DNA from: Planococcus maritimus
GTDB lineage: Bacteria; Bacillota; Bacilli; Bacillales_A; Planococcaceae
Assembly (NCBI RefSeq): GCF_001687625.2
Contig: NZ_CP016538.2
Span: 96,001-160,000 of the forward strand
Reading direction: 5' to 3'
DNA: 64,000 bases
Below, piece by piece: positions 1 through 10,619 of the stretch. Positions within the stretch are counted from its first letter, which is position 1, and every line of letters starts with the position of its first letter. The notes under the pieces were generated by a model. The model ran no database searches. It was not told the origin of the DNA and saw only the letters and a program-made list of their open reading frames with translations. The position numbers were made by a program, and so were the translations under genes.

Positions 1-60
1 GAAATGCGTTTCCGTAATCCAATGTCGATTTATCCAGTTTTGAGCGAACAAGCTCAAAAG
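1..60 (+). other. 23S-5S rRNA internal transcribed spacer (3' part)
   Basis: The sequence just before the 5S gene includes a stretch typical of Bacillales 23S-5S spacers (TCCAGTTTTGAGCGAACAA, 33-51). The 23S gene itself lies upstream of the window. Inference from position and resemblance. Confidence 0.6.
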
Positions 61-177
<117 letters not shown>

Positions 178-185
178 TCTAATAG

Positions 186-227
186 AAAGGCCGTTACCGG
201 AAAACCTGGTAACGGCCTTTTTTTATT
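186..227 (+). terminator. Terminator of the rRNA operon
   Basis: A GC-rich stem (186-200 with 205-220, loop about 4 nt) is followed by a long T-run. Strong intrinsic terminator directly after the 5S gene. Confidence 0.93.
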
Positions 228-290
228 TTACAATTCAAAAAAGGGTTGAAAATATCAAATAAAGGGAAAAAAGAAATGAGGTGAAGACTT

Positions 291-536
291 ATGAAAGCTG
301 GTTTTTACGAGGTGAAAAAAGTCGATAAAAGAACGGCATTATTAGTCTCATTAAAAGGTTCTGCTGAACAATATACTTACCCCATCGAATATTTCACTCA
401 TAACGTAAATGAGGGGGATGTAGTAGAGGTATGGCAAGAGGGGGCGCGTTGGAGAACTAAGTATATTGAAGAAAAAACCCATTCTCTATCCAGTCATACG
501 AAAGACTTCATGAAACGAATGTTGGACCAAGAATAA
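291..536 (+). CDS. Small conserved-type hypothetical protein (81 aa)
   Basis: I do not recognise this protein with certainty. It starts at ATG 291 behind GAGGTGA (278-284) and ends just before its own terminator, so it looks like a real single-gene unit. The 81 residues are charged and soluble, with no membrane segment or signal peptide. The first half reads as a small beta-rich fold ending in an EGDVVEVW motif, which resembles the DUF3006 group of small proteins. The C-terminal third is helical and lysine-rich. It sits between an rRNA operon and the CtsR operon. Function unknown. Confidence 0.75.
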   Translation: MKAGFYEVKKVDKRTALLVSLKGSAEQYTYPIEYFTHNVNEGDVVEVWQEGARWRTKYIEEKTHSLSSHTKDFMKRMLDQE

Positions 537-570
537 AAAGTCTCGGGATAATCAGCCCGAGACTTTTTCT
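537..570 (+). terminator. Terminator after the 81-aa gene
   Basis: Perfect 11-bp stem (537-547 with 556-566), then a T-run. It isolates the small gene from the downstream ctsR promoter. Confidence 0.92.
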
Positions 571-586
571 ATCTCAAACTAAGTAT

Positions 587-615
587 TTGATATCCGCAAA
601 ATGCTTATGTATAAT
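587..615 (+). promoter_or_regulatory. SigA-type promoter of the ctsR operon
   Basis: TTGATA (587-592) and a perfect TATAAT (610-615) are separated by 17 bp. The predicted start, about 622, falls inside the CtsR box, as expected for a repressed promoter. Confidence 0.85.
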
Positions 616-617
616 TA

Positions 618-634
618 AGTCAAATATAGTCAAA
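618..634 (+). promoter_or_regulatory. CtsR operator
   Basis: Two direct heptads AGTCAAA (618-624 and 628-634) are separated by TAT. This matches the known CtsR heptad-spacer-heptad consensus RGTCAAA-NAN-RGTCAAA. It overlaps the transcription start of the operon, so CtsR very probably represses its own operon. Confidence 0.92.
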
Positions 635-675
635 GTCAATTATTAGCGCATTTACACGTTAAAGAGGTGAAAGCG

Positions 676-1161
676 ATGCGGAATATTTCAGACATAATTG
701 AAGGTTATTTAAAAGAGATTATAGAAATAAGCGGTAAGGATCATATTGAAATTAAACGAAGTGAGGTAGCTGAAAAATTTCAATGTGTTCCATCTCAGAT
801 TAATTATGTGATCAATACTAGATTTACCTCAGATCGTGGGTACTTAGTTGAAAGCAAGCGTGGTGGGGGCGGATATATTCGTATCCGGAAAGTACGTCTT
901 CATAAAAAGTCAGATTTAATTGCTCAAATTATTAGTCGTCTTGAAGCTGGTGCTTCACAAACGATGGCTGAAGATATTGTGTGGAGGCTTTTGGGTGAAG
1001 AAGTCATATCTAAACGTGAAGCTAAATTGATTTTGAGTGCCGTTGATCGTTCTACTCTGGGACTGCCTCTTCCTGTACGAGATGAAGTACGAGCACGAAT
1101 TTTAGTGGCGATGCTGTTTACTATTCAGTATGAGTCGAACGGGCAAGGAGTGATCAAGTGA
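676..1161 (+). CDS. ctsR: CtsR, repressor of class III heat-shock genes
   Basis: CtsR represses clp genes at normal temperature and is inactivated by heat and by the McsA/McsB system. The protein has 161 aa from ATG 676, preceded by AGAGGTGA (663-670). An upstream in-frame GTG at 667 overlaps that site and is rejected. The winged helix-turn-helix covers about residues 25-70. The glycine-rich wing, R62 followed by GGGG at 63-66, is the known thermosensing and DNA-contact element. First gene of the operon, under its own CtsR box. Its stop overlaps the mcsA start (GTGA). Confidence 0.97.
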   Translation: MRNISDIIEGYLKEIIEISGKDHIEIKRSEVAEKFQCVPSQINYVINTRFTSDRGYLVESKRGGGGYIRIRKVRLHKKSDLIAQIISRLEAGASQTMAEDIVWRLLGEEVISKREAKLILSAVDRSTLGLPLPVRDEVRARILVAMLFTIQYESNGQGVIK

Positions 1162-1691
1162 TTTGTGAGCAATGTGGAGAACGGCCAGCTACAGTCATCG
1201 TGAAAGAAAATCAGCAGGGCCATTTAATTGAAAAACACTTCTGCCATGTCTGTGCAGCGGAAAATCATAATATCAACTTTTCTTTTGACCAGGATCCGAT
1301 GGCGATTCATAACTTATTAGCTAATTGGTTTCCAAAACAGAAATCTGCTGTGAGTCCTGTGCGAAGAGATGCTTTGACTTGTCCAAGATGTGGATTTACT
1401 TTCCAAAAATTCTTGAGTCTTGGTAAATTCGGCTGTGCAGAGTGTTACAGCACCTTTTCGCCCCAGTTAACTGAGATTTTGAAACGCGTGCAAAATGGAA
1501 ATACAGAACATACAGGCAAGATTCCTGCTTCGTATGGAACGACATTGAAAATTAAAAAAGAAATTGAAGAATTGAGAAAGCAAATGCAGGCTGCGATTCA
1601 AGAAGAGGATTTTGAAGAAGCTGCAAGGCTACGCGATCAAGTGAAGCTTCTGAATGAAAAGCTTGAAGGAGGTGGGAACATTGGCGATTGA
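1158..1691 (+). CDS. mcsA: McsA, zinc-finger activator of arginine kinase McsB
   Basis: McsA binds and stimulates the protein-arginine kinase McsB and modulates CtsR. The 177-aa protein shows paired Cys motifs at C3/C6, C29/C32, C75/C78 and C93/C96, which fits zinc binding. A C-terminal UVR domain (about 136-171) is rich in Glu, Lys and Arg and probably coiled. The GTG start at 1158 overlaps the ctsR stop and has AAGGAG (1145-1150) in front. The 3' end overlaps mcsB by 11 bp. Translational coupling is likely. Confidence 0.95.
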   Translation: MICEQCGERPATVIVKENQQGHLIEKHFCHVCAAENHNINFSFDQDPMAIHNLLANWFPKQKSAVSPVRRDALTCPRCGFTFQKFLSLGKFGCAECYSTFSPQLTEILKRVQNGNTEHTGKIPASYGTTLKIKKEIEELRKQMQAAIQEEDFEEAARLRDQVKLLNEKLEGGGNIGD

Positions 1692-2772
1692 CCGTTTCCT
1701 TCAACCTCGTGCAAGCAGTTGGATGGCTAATAATGGTGAGCATGTTGATATAGCCATGAGTACGAGAATCCGTCTTGCGCGAAATTTAGAAGAGTTTAAA
1801 TTTCCATATGCATTTTCTGAAGATGAAGCGTTGAAAGTCGATAAAGCCATTTCTTCAGTCCTATTAGATAAAGGAAAAGAATGCGGATATGATTTTACCC
1901 ACATCAGTGTCGAAGAGTTAAATGAGCTGCAGCGTGAAGTATTGGTGGAAAAGCATTTAATCAGCCCATATTTAGCGAATAGCCAGCATTCCAGTGCAGT
2001 ATTATTATCAGATGAAGAAGAGCTCAGCGTCATGATTAATGAAGAGGATCATATGCGAATCCAAAGTTTGCAATCGGGTTTTCATCTACAGGAAGCATAC
2101 GATATAGCGAATAAAATGGATTCACTTTTAGAAGAACACCTTTCTTATGCTTTTCATGAAAAATTTGGTTATTTGACCAGTTGTCCGACCAATACAGGTA
2201 CAGGCATGCGCGCTTCTGTTATGCTTCACTTGCCCGCCTTAACCATGTCCCATCAAATCAATCGGATCATCCCGGCTATATCCCGTCTGGGGATGGTTGT
2301 AAGAGGGATTTATGGAGAGGGAAGTGAAGCGCTTGGAAATATATACCAGATTTCTAATCAAGTAACGCTAGGGAAATCTGAGTATGAGATTTTGCAGGAT
2401 TTGCAAAACATGACCGAGCAGATTATCGAACAGGAAAGAAGAGCAAGAGAAGCGTTAAATGCGAATTCTTCGCTGCTTTTGGAAGATAGGGTTTATCGGT
2501 CGTTAGGTGTGTTGACCCATGCCCGGCTGTTAAATACAGAAGAGGCAGCCACTTGTTTATCGGATGTCAGGCTTGGCATTGACCTTGATCTGATTACAAA
2601 CGTTGATATGTCCATATTAAATGAACTGATGGTCTTTATGCAGCCTGCCTTTTTACAGCAGTATGCAGGGCGTCCATTGGAAGCGAAGGAACGGGACCTT
2701 GCCCGAGCGGAATTGTTCCGAGAGAGGTTAGCTGATAACGGGATAAATACAAAAGGAGAGGATTTTGCATGA
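1681..2772 (+). CDS. mcsB: McsB, protein arginine kinase
   Basis: McsB phosphorylates arginine residues on proteins, marking them for ClpCP degradation and releasing CtsR from DNA. The 363-aa protein resembles phosphagen kinases. Visible are NEEDH (120-124), the CPTNTGTG loop with the active-site Cys at 168, and the RDLARA segment (338-343), the known phosphoarginine-sensing RDXXRA motif. I chose TTG 1681, with GGAGG at 1669-1673, over an in-frame ATG at 1654 deep in mcsA because family N-termini match MAIDRF. Overlaps mcsA by 11 bp and clpC by ATGA. Confidence 0.94.
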   Translation: MAIDRFLQPRASSWMANNGEHVDIAMSTRIRLARNLEEFKFPYAFSEDEALKVDKAISSVLLDKGKECGYDFTHISVEELNELQREVLVEKHLISPYLANSQHSSAVLLSDEEELSVMINEEDHMRIQSLQSGFHLQEAYDIANKMDSLLEEHLSYAFHEKFGYLTSCPTNTGTGMRASVMLHLPALTMSHQINRIIPAISRLGMVVRGIYGEGSEALGNIYQISNQVTLGKSEYEILQDLQNMTEQIIEQERRAREALNANSSLLLEDRVYRSLGVLTHARLLNTEEAATCLSDVRLGIDLDLITNVDMSILNELMVFMQPAFLQQYAGRPLEAKERDLARAELFRERLADNGINTKGEDFA

Positions 2773-5213
2773 TGTTCAACCGATTCACACAACGCGCACA
2801 AAAAGTTCTTCAATTAGCCCAAGAAGAGGCAATCCGCATGAAGCACGAATCGATCGGAACTGAGCATATTCTGCTTGGTTTGATCCGAGAAGGTGGCGGA
2901 ATCGCTGCAAAAGCTCTTGAAGCGATTGAAGTGAATACACAATTGATCGAAGATGGTGTTAAAGAATTAGTGGGAGTCGGAGAAAAAGATGTCGGCCCGA
3001 TTGTTCATTATACGCCGCGAGCTAAAAAAGTCATTGAACTGTCTGTTGATGAATCTCGTAAGCTTGGCCATTCTTATATCGGAACTGAGCATTTATTGCT
3101 TGCGCTTATCCGTGAAGGGGAAGGCGTCGCTGCACGTGTACTCGGCAATGCCGGTGTCAGCTTGAACAAAGCCCGCCAGCAAGTATTGCAGTTGCTTGGC
3201 AGTAACGAGCAAGCATCAACTGGCACAAGCCCAAATGCTTCGGCCAACACACCAACTCTAGATGGTCTAGCACGCGATTTGACACAAGTCGCGCGTGAAG
3301 GTAGCTTGGATCCGGTGATCGGGCGCAGTGATGAAATCACGCGTGTGATTGAAGTATTGAGCCGTAGAACGAAAAACAACCCGGTATTGATTGGGGAGCC
3401 AGGTGTCGGTAAAACGGCCATTGCAGAAGGGCTTGCGCAACAGATTGTTAATAATGAAATTCCAGAAACTTTGCGTGATAAACGCGTCATGGTACTGGAT
3501 ATGGGAACGGTTGTTGCCGGAACGAAATACCGCGGTGAATTTGAAGACCGCTTGAAAAAAGTGATGGATGAAATTCGCCAAGCGGGAAATGTCATTCTCT
3601 TCATTGATGAGCTTCATACCTTAATCGGTGCTGGTGGGGCTGAAGGCGCAATTGATGCTTCGAATATCTTGAAGCCTTCCCTTGCACGTGGTGAGTTGCA
3701 GTGCATTGGTGCGACCACGCTTGATGAATACCGCAAATACATCGAAAAAGATGCAGCGCTTGAGCGTCGCTTCCAGCCTATCCAAGTGGATGAGCCATCG
3801 GTTGAGGAATCCATTGAGATCATCAAAGGGTTGCGTGACCGTTACGAGGCGCATCACCGTGTGAAAATTACCGATGAAGCGATTGTTGCGGCAGCTAAAA
3901 TGTCTGACCGTTACATTTCCGACCGCTTCTTGCCGGATAAAGCGATTGATTTGATCGATGAGGCCGGTTCAAAAGTGCGCTTGCGTTCGTATACGACTCC
4001 ACCTGATTTGAAAGAGCTTGAAGCTCGTCTCGAAGCTGCGCGTTCTGAAAAGAATGAAGCGGTACAGAGCCAGGAATTCGAAAAGGCGGCTTCTCTTCGC
4101 GATGCCGAGCAGAAACTGAAAGATGAGCTCGATCAGACGAAGAAAGAATGGAAAGAAAAACAAGGCAAAGAAGAATCTGAAGTGACAGTCGAAGATATCG
4201 CAAAAGTTGTCTCTATGTGGACAGGCGTGCCGGTATCGAGATTAGCACAGACAGAATCTGATAAATTGCTGAATCTAGAGCAGATTCTCCATAGCCGTGT
4301 CATCGGCCAAGATGAAGCAGTGACGTCGATTTCGAAAGCGATCCGCCGTGCACGTGCCGGGTTGAAAGATCCAAAACGTCCGATCGGCTCATTCATTTTC
4401 CTAGGGCCTACGGGTGTCGGTAAAACGGAACTCGCGAAAGCTTTGGCCGAGTCAATGTTCGGAGATGAAGATGCCATGATTCGCATCGATATGTCCGAAT
4501 ACATGGAACGCCATACGACTTCACGCCTTGTGGGTTCACCTCCGGGTTACGTTGGATATGAAGAAGGCGGCCAATTGACGGAGAAAGTCCGCAGAAAGCC
4601 GTATTCAGTAGTCTTGCTAGACGAAATTGAGAAAGCACACCCTGAAGTCTTCAACATCCTGTTGCAAGTGCTTGAAGATGGCCATTTGACCGATTCGAAA
4701 GGACGCCGCGTCGATTTCCGCAATACGGTGATCATTATGACATCGAACGTCGGTGCACAAGAACTGAAATACAATAAATATGTTGGTTTCAACTTGGAAG
4801 ATTCGAAAACGGATTACAAAGACATGAAAGGCAAGATGCTTGCGGAACTGAAGAAAGCGTTCCGTCCGGAATTCTTGAACCGTGTCGATGATATGATCGT
4901 CTTCCATTCACTTGAAAAGAACGACTTGCGCAAGATTGTCGAGCTGATGACGCAGCAGTTGACGGCCCGTTTGAAAGAACAGGACATCGACTTGGAGCTA
5001 ACCGAAGCAGCGCTTGATAAAATTGCCAAAGAGGGGTATGATCCGGAATACGGAGCACGTCCTTTGCGCCGCTCACTTCAAAAATATGTCGAAGACCGTT
5101 TGTCTGAAGAGTTGCTGAAAGGTACAGCGATTGCCGGGCAAAAAATTATCTTCGATGTAAAAGACGAAGAATTCTTCGTCCGTACGAATGAAGAGGCCGT
5201 GAAGAAATCGTAA
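2769..5213 (+). CDS. clpC: ClpC, AAA+ unfoldase of the ClpCP protease
   Basis: ClpC unfolds proteins and feeds them to ClpP. At 814 aa it is full length for the family. Order: two Clp-N repeats (about 1-145, the phosphoarginine-docking domain), D1 AAA+ with Walker A GEPGVGKT at 209-216, a UVR-type middle domain near 417-452, and D2 AAA+ with Walker A GPTGVGKT near 546. A VGF loop near 671 is the known ClpP-docking tripeptide. It starts at ATG 2769 (tandem ATGATG), overlaps the mcsB stop, and has AAAGGAGAGG just upstream. Last gene of the CtsR operon, closed by a terminator. Confidence 0.98.
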   Translation: MMFNRFTQRAQKVLQLAQEEAIRMKHESIGTEHILLGLIREGGGIAAKALEAIEVNTQLIEDGVKELVGVGEKDVGPIVHYTPRAKKVIELSVDESRKLGHSYIGTEHLLLALIREGEGVAARVLGNAGVSLNKARQQVLQLLGSNEQASTGTSPNASANTPTLDGLARDLTQVAREGSLDPVIGRSDEITRVIEVLSRRTKNNPVLIGEPGVGKTAIAEGLAQQIVNNEIPETLRDKRVMVLDMGTVVAGTKYRGEFEDRLKKVMDEIRQAGNVILFIDELHTLIGAGGAEGAIDASNILKPSLARGELQCIGATTLDEYRKYIEKDAALERRFQPIQVDEPSVEESIEIIKGLRDRYEAHHRVKITDEAIVAAAKMSDRYISDRFLPDKAIDLIDEAGSKVRLRSYTTPPDLKELEARLEAARSEKNEAVQSQEFEKAASLRDAEQKLKDELDQTKKEWKEKQGKEESEVTVEDIAKVVSMWTGVPVSRLAQTESDKLLNLEQILHSRVIGQDEAVTSISKAIRRARAGLKDPKRPIGSFIFLGPTGVGKTELAKALAESMFGDEDAMIRIDMSEYMERHTTSRLVGSPPGYVGYEEGGQLTEKVRRKPYSVVLLDEIEKAHPEVFNILLQVLEDGHLTDSKGRRVDFRNTVIIMTSNVGAQELKYNKYVGFNLEDSKTDYKDMKGKMLAELKKAFRPEFLNRVDDMIVFHSLEKNDLRKIVELMTQQLTARLKEQDIDLELTEAALDKIAKEGYDPEYGARPLRRSLQKYVEDRLSEELLKGTAIAGQKIIFDVKDEEFFVRTNEEAVKKS

Positions 5214-5222
5214 CGATATCCC

Positions 5223-5254
5223 GCCCGCCGGATATAGCTCCGGCGGGCTTTTTC
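5223..5254 (+). terminator. Terminator of the ctsR-clpC operon
   Basis: Perfect 9-bp GC-rich stem (5223-5231 with 5240-5248), then a T-run. Only 20-odd bases separate it from radA, so radA is either transcribed by read-through or from a promoter I cannot place. Confidence 0.92.
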
Positions 5255-5272
5255 TATATATAGGAGGTAACT

Positions 5273-6655
5273 ATGGCGAAGAAAAAAATAAAGTTCATCT
5301 GCCAATCCTGTGGTTATGAGTCTGCGAAGTGGATGGGGAAATGTCCGGGTTGTGCAGCTTGGAATACGATGACAGAAGAGACCGAAGTGGCAGCACCGAA
5401 AGGCACGAGAGGCGCATTCCAGCACAGCGCGCCGCAAATTGCCCAAAAAGCGACACCGATCAATTCGATTGAAACAAAAGAAGAGCCGCGAACAAAAACG
5501 GAGATGGAAGAGCTCAACCGTGTACTTGGCGGTGGAATCGTTTCCGGGTCGCTCGTGCTAATTGGCGGCGATCCAGGAATCGGGAAGTCCACTTTACTCT
5601 TGCAAGTGTCCGCATTGCTTGCGAAAGCGGGCAAGAAAGTGCTGTATATTTCAGGTGAGGAATCCATCCGTCAGACGAAGATGCGGGCAGAGAGGTTAGA
5701 TGCAGTGTCTGGAGATTTATTGATTTTTGCGGAAACCAATTTGGAGCTGATTCATCATACGATTGAAGAAGTAGAGCCAGATTTTGTGATTGTCGATTCG
5801 ATTCAGACAGTCTATCATCCGGAAGTGACGTCTGCGCCAGGCAGTGTGACGCAAGTGCGCGAGAGCACAGCGGAATTGATGAGGGTGGCGAAAACCAAAA
5901 ACATCGCGATTTTCCTTGTCGGCCACGTGACGAAAGAAGGCCAAATTGCAGGACCGCGTATTTTGGAACACATGGTGGATACGGTGTTGTATTTTGAAGG
6001 AGAACGTCATCACACGTACCGGATCTTGCGCAGCGTCAAAAACCGTTTTGGCTCGACGAATGAAATCGCGATTTTTGAAATGCTGCAAGGCGGGTTAAAG
6101 GAAGTATTGAACCCATCCGAGCTATTTCTACAGGAACGTTCGAGCGGAACGGCAGGATCGACAGTGGTCGCTTCGATGGAAGGGACAAGGCCAATCCTGG
6201 TGGAGATTCAGGCATTGGTTACACCATCAAGCTTTAATTACCCGAAGCGGATGGCGACAGGAATTGATCAGAACCGGGTGTCGTTATTGATGGCGGTACT
6301 GGAGAAGCGCGTCGGGTTGATGTTGCAGTCACAAGATGCATATATCAAAGTAGCAGGCGGCGTAAAGCTGGATGAACCAGCGATCGATTTAGCAGTGCTC
6401 GCGAGCATTGTTTCGAGTTTCCGGGATATTGCGCCGAAAGTAGATGATTGCATTATCGGTGAAGTCGGATTGACTGGCGAAGTGCGGCGGGTATCGCGCA
6501 TCGAGCAACGCGTGCAGGAAGCGGCGAAACTTGGGTTTAAACGCGCTATTATTCCAAATTCAAATATGGGTGGCTGGGATTTTCCGGAAGGAATACGCGT
6601 CGTAGGTGTGGAAACTATAAACGAGGCGCTGAAGGAATTATTCCCACAACAATGA
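5273..6655 (+). CDS. radA: RadA (Sms), DNA recombination ATPase
   Basis: RadA is a hexameric DnaB-like/RecA-like helicase that drives branch migration in recombination and repair. The 460-aa protein has an N-terminal zinc finger (C10, C13, C24, C27), Walker [10 protein letters not shown] near 98-106, the RadA signature KNRFG near 256-260, and a C-terminal Lon-protease-like domain. ATG 5273 follows AGGAGGT. In many Bacilli radA is followed directly by disA; here it is followed by a terminator and the PIN/TRAM gene. Confidence 0.97.
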   Translation: MAKKKIKFICQSCGYESAKWMGKCPGCAAWNTMTEETEVAAPKGTRGAFQHSAPQIAQKATPINSIETKEEPRTKTEMEELNRVLGGGIVSGSLVLIGGDPGIGKSTLLLQVSALLAKAGKKVLYISGEESIRQTKMRAERLDAVSGDLLIFAETNLELIHHTIEEVEPDFVIVDSIQTVYHPEVTSAPGSVTQVRESTAELMRVAKTKNIAIFLVGHVTKEGQIAGPRILEHMVDTVLYFEGERHHTYRILRSVKNRFGSTNEIAIFEMLQGGLKEVLNPSELFLQERSSGTAGSTVVASMEGTRPILVEIQALVTPSSFNYPKRMATGIDQNRVSLLMAVLEKRVGLMLQSQDAYIKVAGGVKLDEPAIDLAVLASIVSSFRDIAPKVDDCIIGEVGLTGEVRRVSRIEQRVQEAAKLGFKRAIIPNSNMGGWDFPEGIRVVGVETINEALKELFPQQ

Positions 6656-6680
6656 GGGGCAGCAATGCCTCTTTTTTTCT
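6655..6680 (+). terminator. Terminator after radA
   Basis: Short stem (6655-6661 with 6666-6672, one G-U pair, 4-nt loop) followed by a T-run. It begins at the last base of the radA stop codon. Weaker than the other terminators. Confidence 0.7.
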
Positions 6681-6758
6681 ATTCATGGCAGCGTAAGGCT
6701 ATGCAGAGAGTTTCATATACAAAACGTGTATAATATTAAGGAGAAGGAGGTGCAATGG

Positions 6759-7859
6759 ATGCTTCGAAAAATTATTCAGCTGTTGTTTTTATTAATCGGC
6801 GCTACGGTGGGAATTTTGTTTTTGCCATATGCTTTTGAACTTATTTCTATCTCTAATAATTTTTGGATTAACAACCCGTATGTAGCTGCAATTATCGGTG
6901 CTGCGATTTTTTATGTATTGTCATTGCTATTCGTCGATTCGATTGTCCATTTTATGAAATGGATGGAAGGCAAACTGCTCCACGCCCCGACGGCGGATCT
7001 ATTGTTTGGAACGATTGGGTTGATTATCGGCTTGGTAGTCGCTTTTTTGGTCGGCTTCGCTTTGAATACCATTGATGTGCCATTAATCGCTACGGTGGCT
7101 CCTATCATTTTATCGGTAGTTTTGGGTTATTTAGGTTTCCAGGTTGGCTTTCAAAAAAGGGACGAGTTGATGGGGATGCTCACGCCTGCCAAATTGCCAA
7201 GTGTGAAAAAGGCGGAAGATGATCCAGTGGAACAATCCGCCTATAAATTGCTCGATACGAGTGTCATCATCGACGGGCGCATTGCGGATATTTCTGAAAC
7301 CGGATTTATGGAAGGGACGTTTGTCGTTCCGCAATTCGTGATCGCTGAGCTTCAACACATTGCCGATTCATCGGATACCTTGAAGCGTACGCGCGGCAGG
7401 AGAGGGCTCGATATTTTGAAACGCCTGCAAACAGAGCGTGTCGGTGCGATCATGATCACGGAAGAGGATTTTGGCGATGCTGCGGAAGTCGATATGAAAT
7501 TGATGCGCGCAGCCCAGAAAATGGGCGGGAAAGTCGTAACGAACGATTTTAATTTAAACAAAGTGTGCGAACTGCACAATGTGCCGGTGTTGAACATTAA
7601 TGACCTCGCCAACGCGGTAAAGCCGGTGGTCATTCCGGGCGAGGAAATGCATGTGGTTGTCATTAAAGACGGCAAAGAGCAAAACCAAGGCGTCGCGTAC
7701 TTAGATGATGGCACGATGATCGTGATCGAGGAAGGCAAAGGCCATATCGGCGAGGCGATCGACGTTGTCGTGACAAGTGTGCTTCAGACTTCTGCCGGGC
7801 GAATGATTTTTGCCAAACCTAAGGGACTTGCCGTGAAGAAAAATGGATCAAAAAAATAA
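6759..7859 (+). CDS. yacL: PIN/TRAM domain membrane protein (YacL family)
   Basis: The 366-aa protein has four hydrophobic segments in about the first 130 residues, a PIN nuclease-like domain (about 160-270, beginning LLDTSVIIDGRI with its acidic residue) and a C-terminal TRAM domain (about 290-355). The PIN fold suggests a metal-dependent RNase anchored to the membrane; the substrate is unknown. I start at ATG 6759 behind GAAGGAGG (6743-6750) because YacL-type N-termini begin MLRK or MLKR. A TATAAT at 6729-6734 may be a -10 box, but no good -35 is visible. Followed closely by ispD. Confidence 0.9.
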   Translation: MLRKIIQLLFLLIGATVGILFLPYAFELISISNNFWINNPYVAAIIGAAIFYVLSLLFVDSIVHFMKWMEGKLLHAPTADLLFGTIGLIIGLVVAFLVGFALNTIDVPLIATVAPIILSVVLGYLGFQVGFQKRDELMGMLTPAKLPSVKKAEDDPVEQSAYKLLDTSVIIDGRIADISETGFMEGTFVVPQFVIAELQHIADSSDTLKRTRGRRGLDILKRLQTERVGAIMITEEDFGDAAEVDMKLMRAAQKMGGKVVTNDFNLNKVCELHNVPVLNINDLANAVKPVVIPGEEMHVVVIKDGKEQNQGVAYLDDGTMIVIEEGKGHIGEAIDVVVTSVLQTSAGRMIFAKPKGLAVKKNGSKK

Positions 7860-7871
7860 AGGATGTCTATC

Positions 7872-8567
7872 ATGAAATATACAGTCGTACTACCTGCTGC
7901 CGGCAGCGGAAAAAGAATGAAAGCCGAACGCAATAAATTATTGCTCGAGCTTTCGGGTAAGCCGATCTTCATCTATACATTGGAAGTGTTCGATAAAGAC
8001 CCTCACTGCGAAGGCATGTGGCTTGCGGTCAAAGAAGAGGAACGTCAGCTGATTGAGGATTATGTCGAGCGCTATGCCATCCGGAAAGTCAGGGGCTATG
8101 CAACCGGCGGAGCAGAGCGCCAAGATAGCGTACGTGCGGGTCTTGAGTTGGCGGGGCAATCTGAAATCGTACTTGTGCATGATGCGGCGCGCCCATTTAT
8201 CAGCCCAGTGGTCATCAGGGAATTGGTGGAGCAGGCAAGTGAATCGGGTGCTGCCATTGCTGGTGTGCCAGTAAAAGATACCATTAAAAAAGTACGCGAA
8301 GCCGTTATTACGGAAACGGTGGACCGTGAAGAACTATGGATGATCCAGACGCCGCAAGCGTTCCGTTACGACTTGTTGTTGGAAGCGGCGCAACGAGCAC
8401 AAGCTGACGGATTCCTCGGGACAGACGAGGCGATGCTTGTAGAGCGCATGGGGCATCCGGTACAAATTGTGGAAAGTACGTATGATAACGTTAAGATGAC
8501 CACACCCGATGATTTGATTTATGGAAAAGCGATTCTTGCGAGTCGATTACAGGAGGAACAGTCATGA
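7872..8567 (+). CDS. ispD: IspD, 2-C-methyl-D-erythritol 4-phosphate cytidylyltransferase
   Basis: IspD couples CTP to methylerythritol phosphate in the non-mevalonate isoprenoid pathway. The 231-aa protein has the nucleotide-binding start [10 protein letters not shown], a VHDAARPF motif with metal-binding Asp, and a late TPDD element. ATG 7872 is chosen because AAAGGA (7857-7862) is well spaced from it; an in-frame ATG at 7863 is too close. Overlaps ispF by ATGA, so the two pathway enzymes are translationally coupled. Confidence 0.96.
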   Translation: MKYTVVLPAAGSGKRMKAERNKLLLELSGKPIFIYTLEVFDKDPHCEGMWLAVKEEERQLIEDYVERYAIRKVRGYATGGAERQDSVRAGLELAGQSEIVLVHDAARPFISPVVIRELVEQASESGAAIAGVPVKDTIKKVREAVITETVDREELWMIQTPQAFRYDLLLEAAQRAQADGFLGTDEAMLVERMGHPVQIVESTYDNVKMTTPDDLIYGKAILASRLQEEQS

Positions 8568-9064
8568 TACGAATTGGACAAGGATACGATGTGCATCAAT
8601 TGGCAGAAGGGCGCCCTTTTATTCTAGGCGGCGTTGAAATTGAACACGACCGCGGGCTTCTCGGCCATTCGGATGCGGATGTGCTATTGCACACGATTAC
8701 AGATGCCGCACTAGGCGCAATTGGCGGGGGCGATATCGGCAAACATTTCCCGGATACCGATCCGGAATTCAAAGATGCCGATTCCAAGAAATTGCTGACG
8801 CATATTTGGGAATACGTGAAAGAACAAGGCTATGAGCTTGGCAATGTCGATTGCACGGTTATCGCACAAAAGCCGAAACTTGCACCGTATATCGAGCAAA
8901 TGCGTGCATCAATTGCGGAATTATTAGAAGCGGATATTTCACAAGTGAACGTGAAAGCGACGACGTCTGAACATCTTGGATTTACGGGTCGCGAAGAAGG
9001 CATTGCGGCGCTTGCGGTGATTTTGCTGAACCAACGTCCGCTTTCGCTGGACGTTCCAGAGTGA
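8564..9064 (+). CDS. ispF: IspF, 2-C-methyl-D-erythritol 2,4-cyclodiphosphate synthase
   Basis: IspF cyclises the CDP-methylerythritol phosphate product two steps after IspD. At 166 aa it is full length for the trimeric enzyme. Zinc ligands are visible as D9 and H11 (YDVH) and H43. The HSDADV loop (35-40) and the late [14 protein letters not shown] motif are family signatures. Starts inside the ispD stop; gltX follows after 42 bases. Confidence 0.97.
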   Translation: MIRIGQGYDVHQLAEGRPFILGGVEIEHDRGLLGHSDADVLLHTITDAALGAIGGGDIGKHFPDTDPEFKDADSKKLLTHIWEYVKEQGYELGNVDCTVIAQKPKLAPYIEQMRASIAELLEADISQVNVKATTSEHLGFTGREEGIAALAVILLNQRPLSLDVPE

Positions 9065-9106
9065 TAGAATAACTAAAGGATAAAGGCAATTTTAGGAGGA
9101 AATCAA

Positions 9107-10570
9107 ATGACACAAGAAACACGTGTACGCTATGCACCAAGCCCAACCGGACACTTACATATCGGCGGAGCCCGCACAGCGTTGTTTAACTATTTATACG
9201 CACGCCACATGAACGGCAAATTCATCGTTCGGATCGAAGACACGGATACTGCGCGCAATATCGAAACGGGCATCATGTCCCAAATCGATAACTTAAAATG
9301 GCTCGGCATCAAGCACGACGAGTCGATTGATGTCGGTGGCGAGTACGGTCCATATCGCCAAATGGAGCGTTTGGATATCTATAAAAAATATGCCGATGAG
9401 TTATTGGCGAAAGGCGATATTTACAAATGCTTCTGTACGCCAGATACACTCGAGACAGAACGTGAAGCTCAGCGCGCCTCTGGCATTGCAGCCCCTCAGT
9501 ACAGCGGAACTTGCCGCAATTTGACGGCAGAAGAAGTGGCTGCAAAAGAAGCGGCCGGCGAGACGTTTTCTCTACGCATGAAAGTGCCGACAGATGTTAC
9601 GTATAAATTCGATGATATGGTGCGCGGCGAGATTTCATTTGAATCTAAAGATGTTGGCGACTGGGTCGTTGTGAAAACAAATGGCATCCCGACTTATAAC
9701 TTTGCAGTGGTCATCGATGATCATTTGATGAAGATCACTCATGTATTCCGCGGGGAAGAACATTTGTCGAACACGCCGAAACAGCAAATGGTTTACGACT
9801 CGTTTGGCTGGGATCATCCAACTTACGGACATATGACCTTGATCGTTAATGAAGATCGCAAGAAGCTATCGAAACGTGATGAGTCAATCATCCAGTTTAT
9901 CTCCCAGTACAGAGACCTTGGCTATATTCCAGAAGCGTTGTTTAATTTCTTTGCGCTACTCGGCTGGTCCCCGGAAGGTGAAGAAGAGATCTTCTCAAAA
10001 GATGAATTGATCCGCATTTTCGATACCGAGCGTTTGTCGAAGTCACCATCGATGTTTGATAAGCAAAAATTGACATGGATGAATAACCAATACATCAAGC
10101 AAATGTCACTTGAGGAAGTCGTTGGCTTGGCATTGCCGCATCTGCAAAAAGCAGGCAAGCTGCCGGAAGATTTGAACGAAGAGCAAACGCAGTGGGCAGA
10201 GAAATTGATCGCCTTGTATCATGAGCAATTGAGCTTTGGTGCAGAAATCGTCGAGTTGTCCGATTTGTTCTTTACCGATGATCTTCATTACGGCGAAGCC
10301 GAAAAAGAAGTATTGAGCGGTGAGCAGGTGCCGGAAGTCATGGCTGCTTTTAAAGAGCAATTGGCGTCTTTAGATGCGTTCGAACCGGCTGAAATCAAAT
10401 CCGCAATCAAAGCGGTGCAAAAAGCGACCGGCCATAAAGGGAAAAACCTCTTCATGCCAATCCGCGTCGTGACGACAGGGCAGACACACGGCCCGGAATT
10501 GCCGGATGCCATTGCACTTCTCGGCAAGGAAAAAGCGATTGCGCGCGTCGGCCAATACGCAGGGGCATAA
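9107..10570 (+). CDS. gltX: Glutamyl-tRNA synthetase
   Basis: A class I aminoacyl-tRNA synthetase that charges tRNA-Glu, and in most Bacilli also mischarges tRNA-Gln for later amidation. 487 aa. The HIGH-type motif is HIGG at 18-21 in [12 protein letters not shown], and the KMSKS-type motif is KLSKR near 253-257. The C-terminal anticodon-binding half is complete. ATG 9107 follows TAGGAGGAAATC. Ends just before the T-box leader promoter, so it is separately expressed from cysE. Confidence 0.97.
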   Translation: MTQETRVRYAPSPTGHLHIGGARTALFNYLYARHMNGKFIVRIEDTDTARNIETGIMSQIDNLKWLGIKHDESIDVGGEYGPYRQMERLDIYKKYADELLAKGDIYKCFCTPDTLETEREAQRASGIAAPQYSGTCRNLTAEEVAAKEAAGETFSLRMKVPTDVTYKFDDMVRGEISFESKDVGDWVVVKTNGIPTYNFAVVIDDHLMKITHVFRGEEHLSNTPKQQMVYDSFGWDHPTYGHMTLIVNEDRKKLSKRDESIIQFISQYRDLGYIPEALFNFFALLGWSPEGEEEIFSKDELIRIFDTERLSKSPSMFDKQKLTWMNNQYIKQMSLEEVVGLALPHLQKAGKLPEDLNEEQTQWAEKLIALYHEQLSFGAEIVELSDLFFTDDLHYGEAEKEVLSGEQVPEVMAAFKEQLASLDAFEPAEIKSAIKAVQKATGHKGKNLFMPIRVVTTGQTHGPELPDAIALLGKEKAIARVGQYAGA

Positions 10571-10574
10571 AGTT

Positions 10575-10602
10575 TTGACTTATGCGCATAAGCGTGTACA
10601 AT
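10575..10602 (+). promoter_or_regulatory. Promoter of the cysE T-box leader
   Basis: TTGACT (10575-10580), a 16-bp gap and TACAAT (10597-10602). It begins five bases after the gltX stop. Confidence 0.8.
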
Positions 10603-10619
10603 GAATTTACCAATTACCA

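Noticed and set aside
6729..6734. TATAAT as a yacL promoter
   Set aside because: A perfect -10 hexamer but no acceptable -35 at 16-18 bp and no extended -10, so not listed as a promoter.
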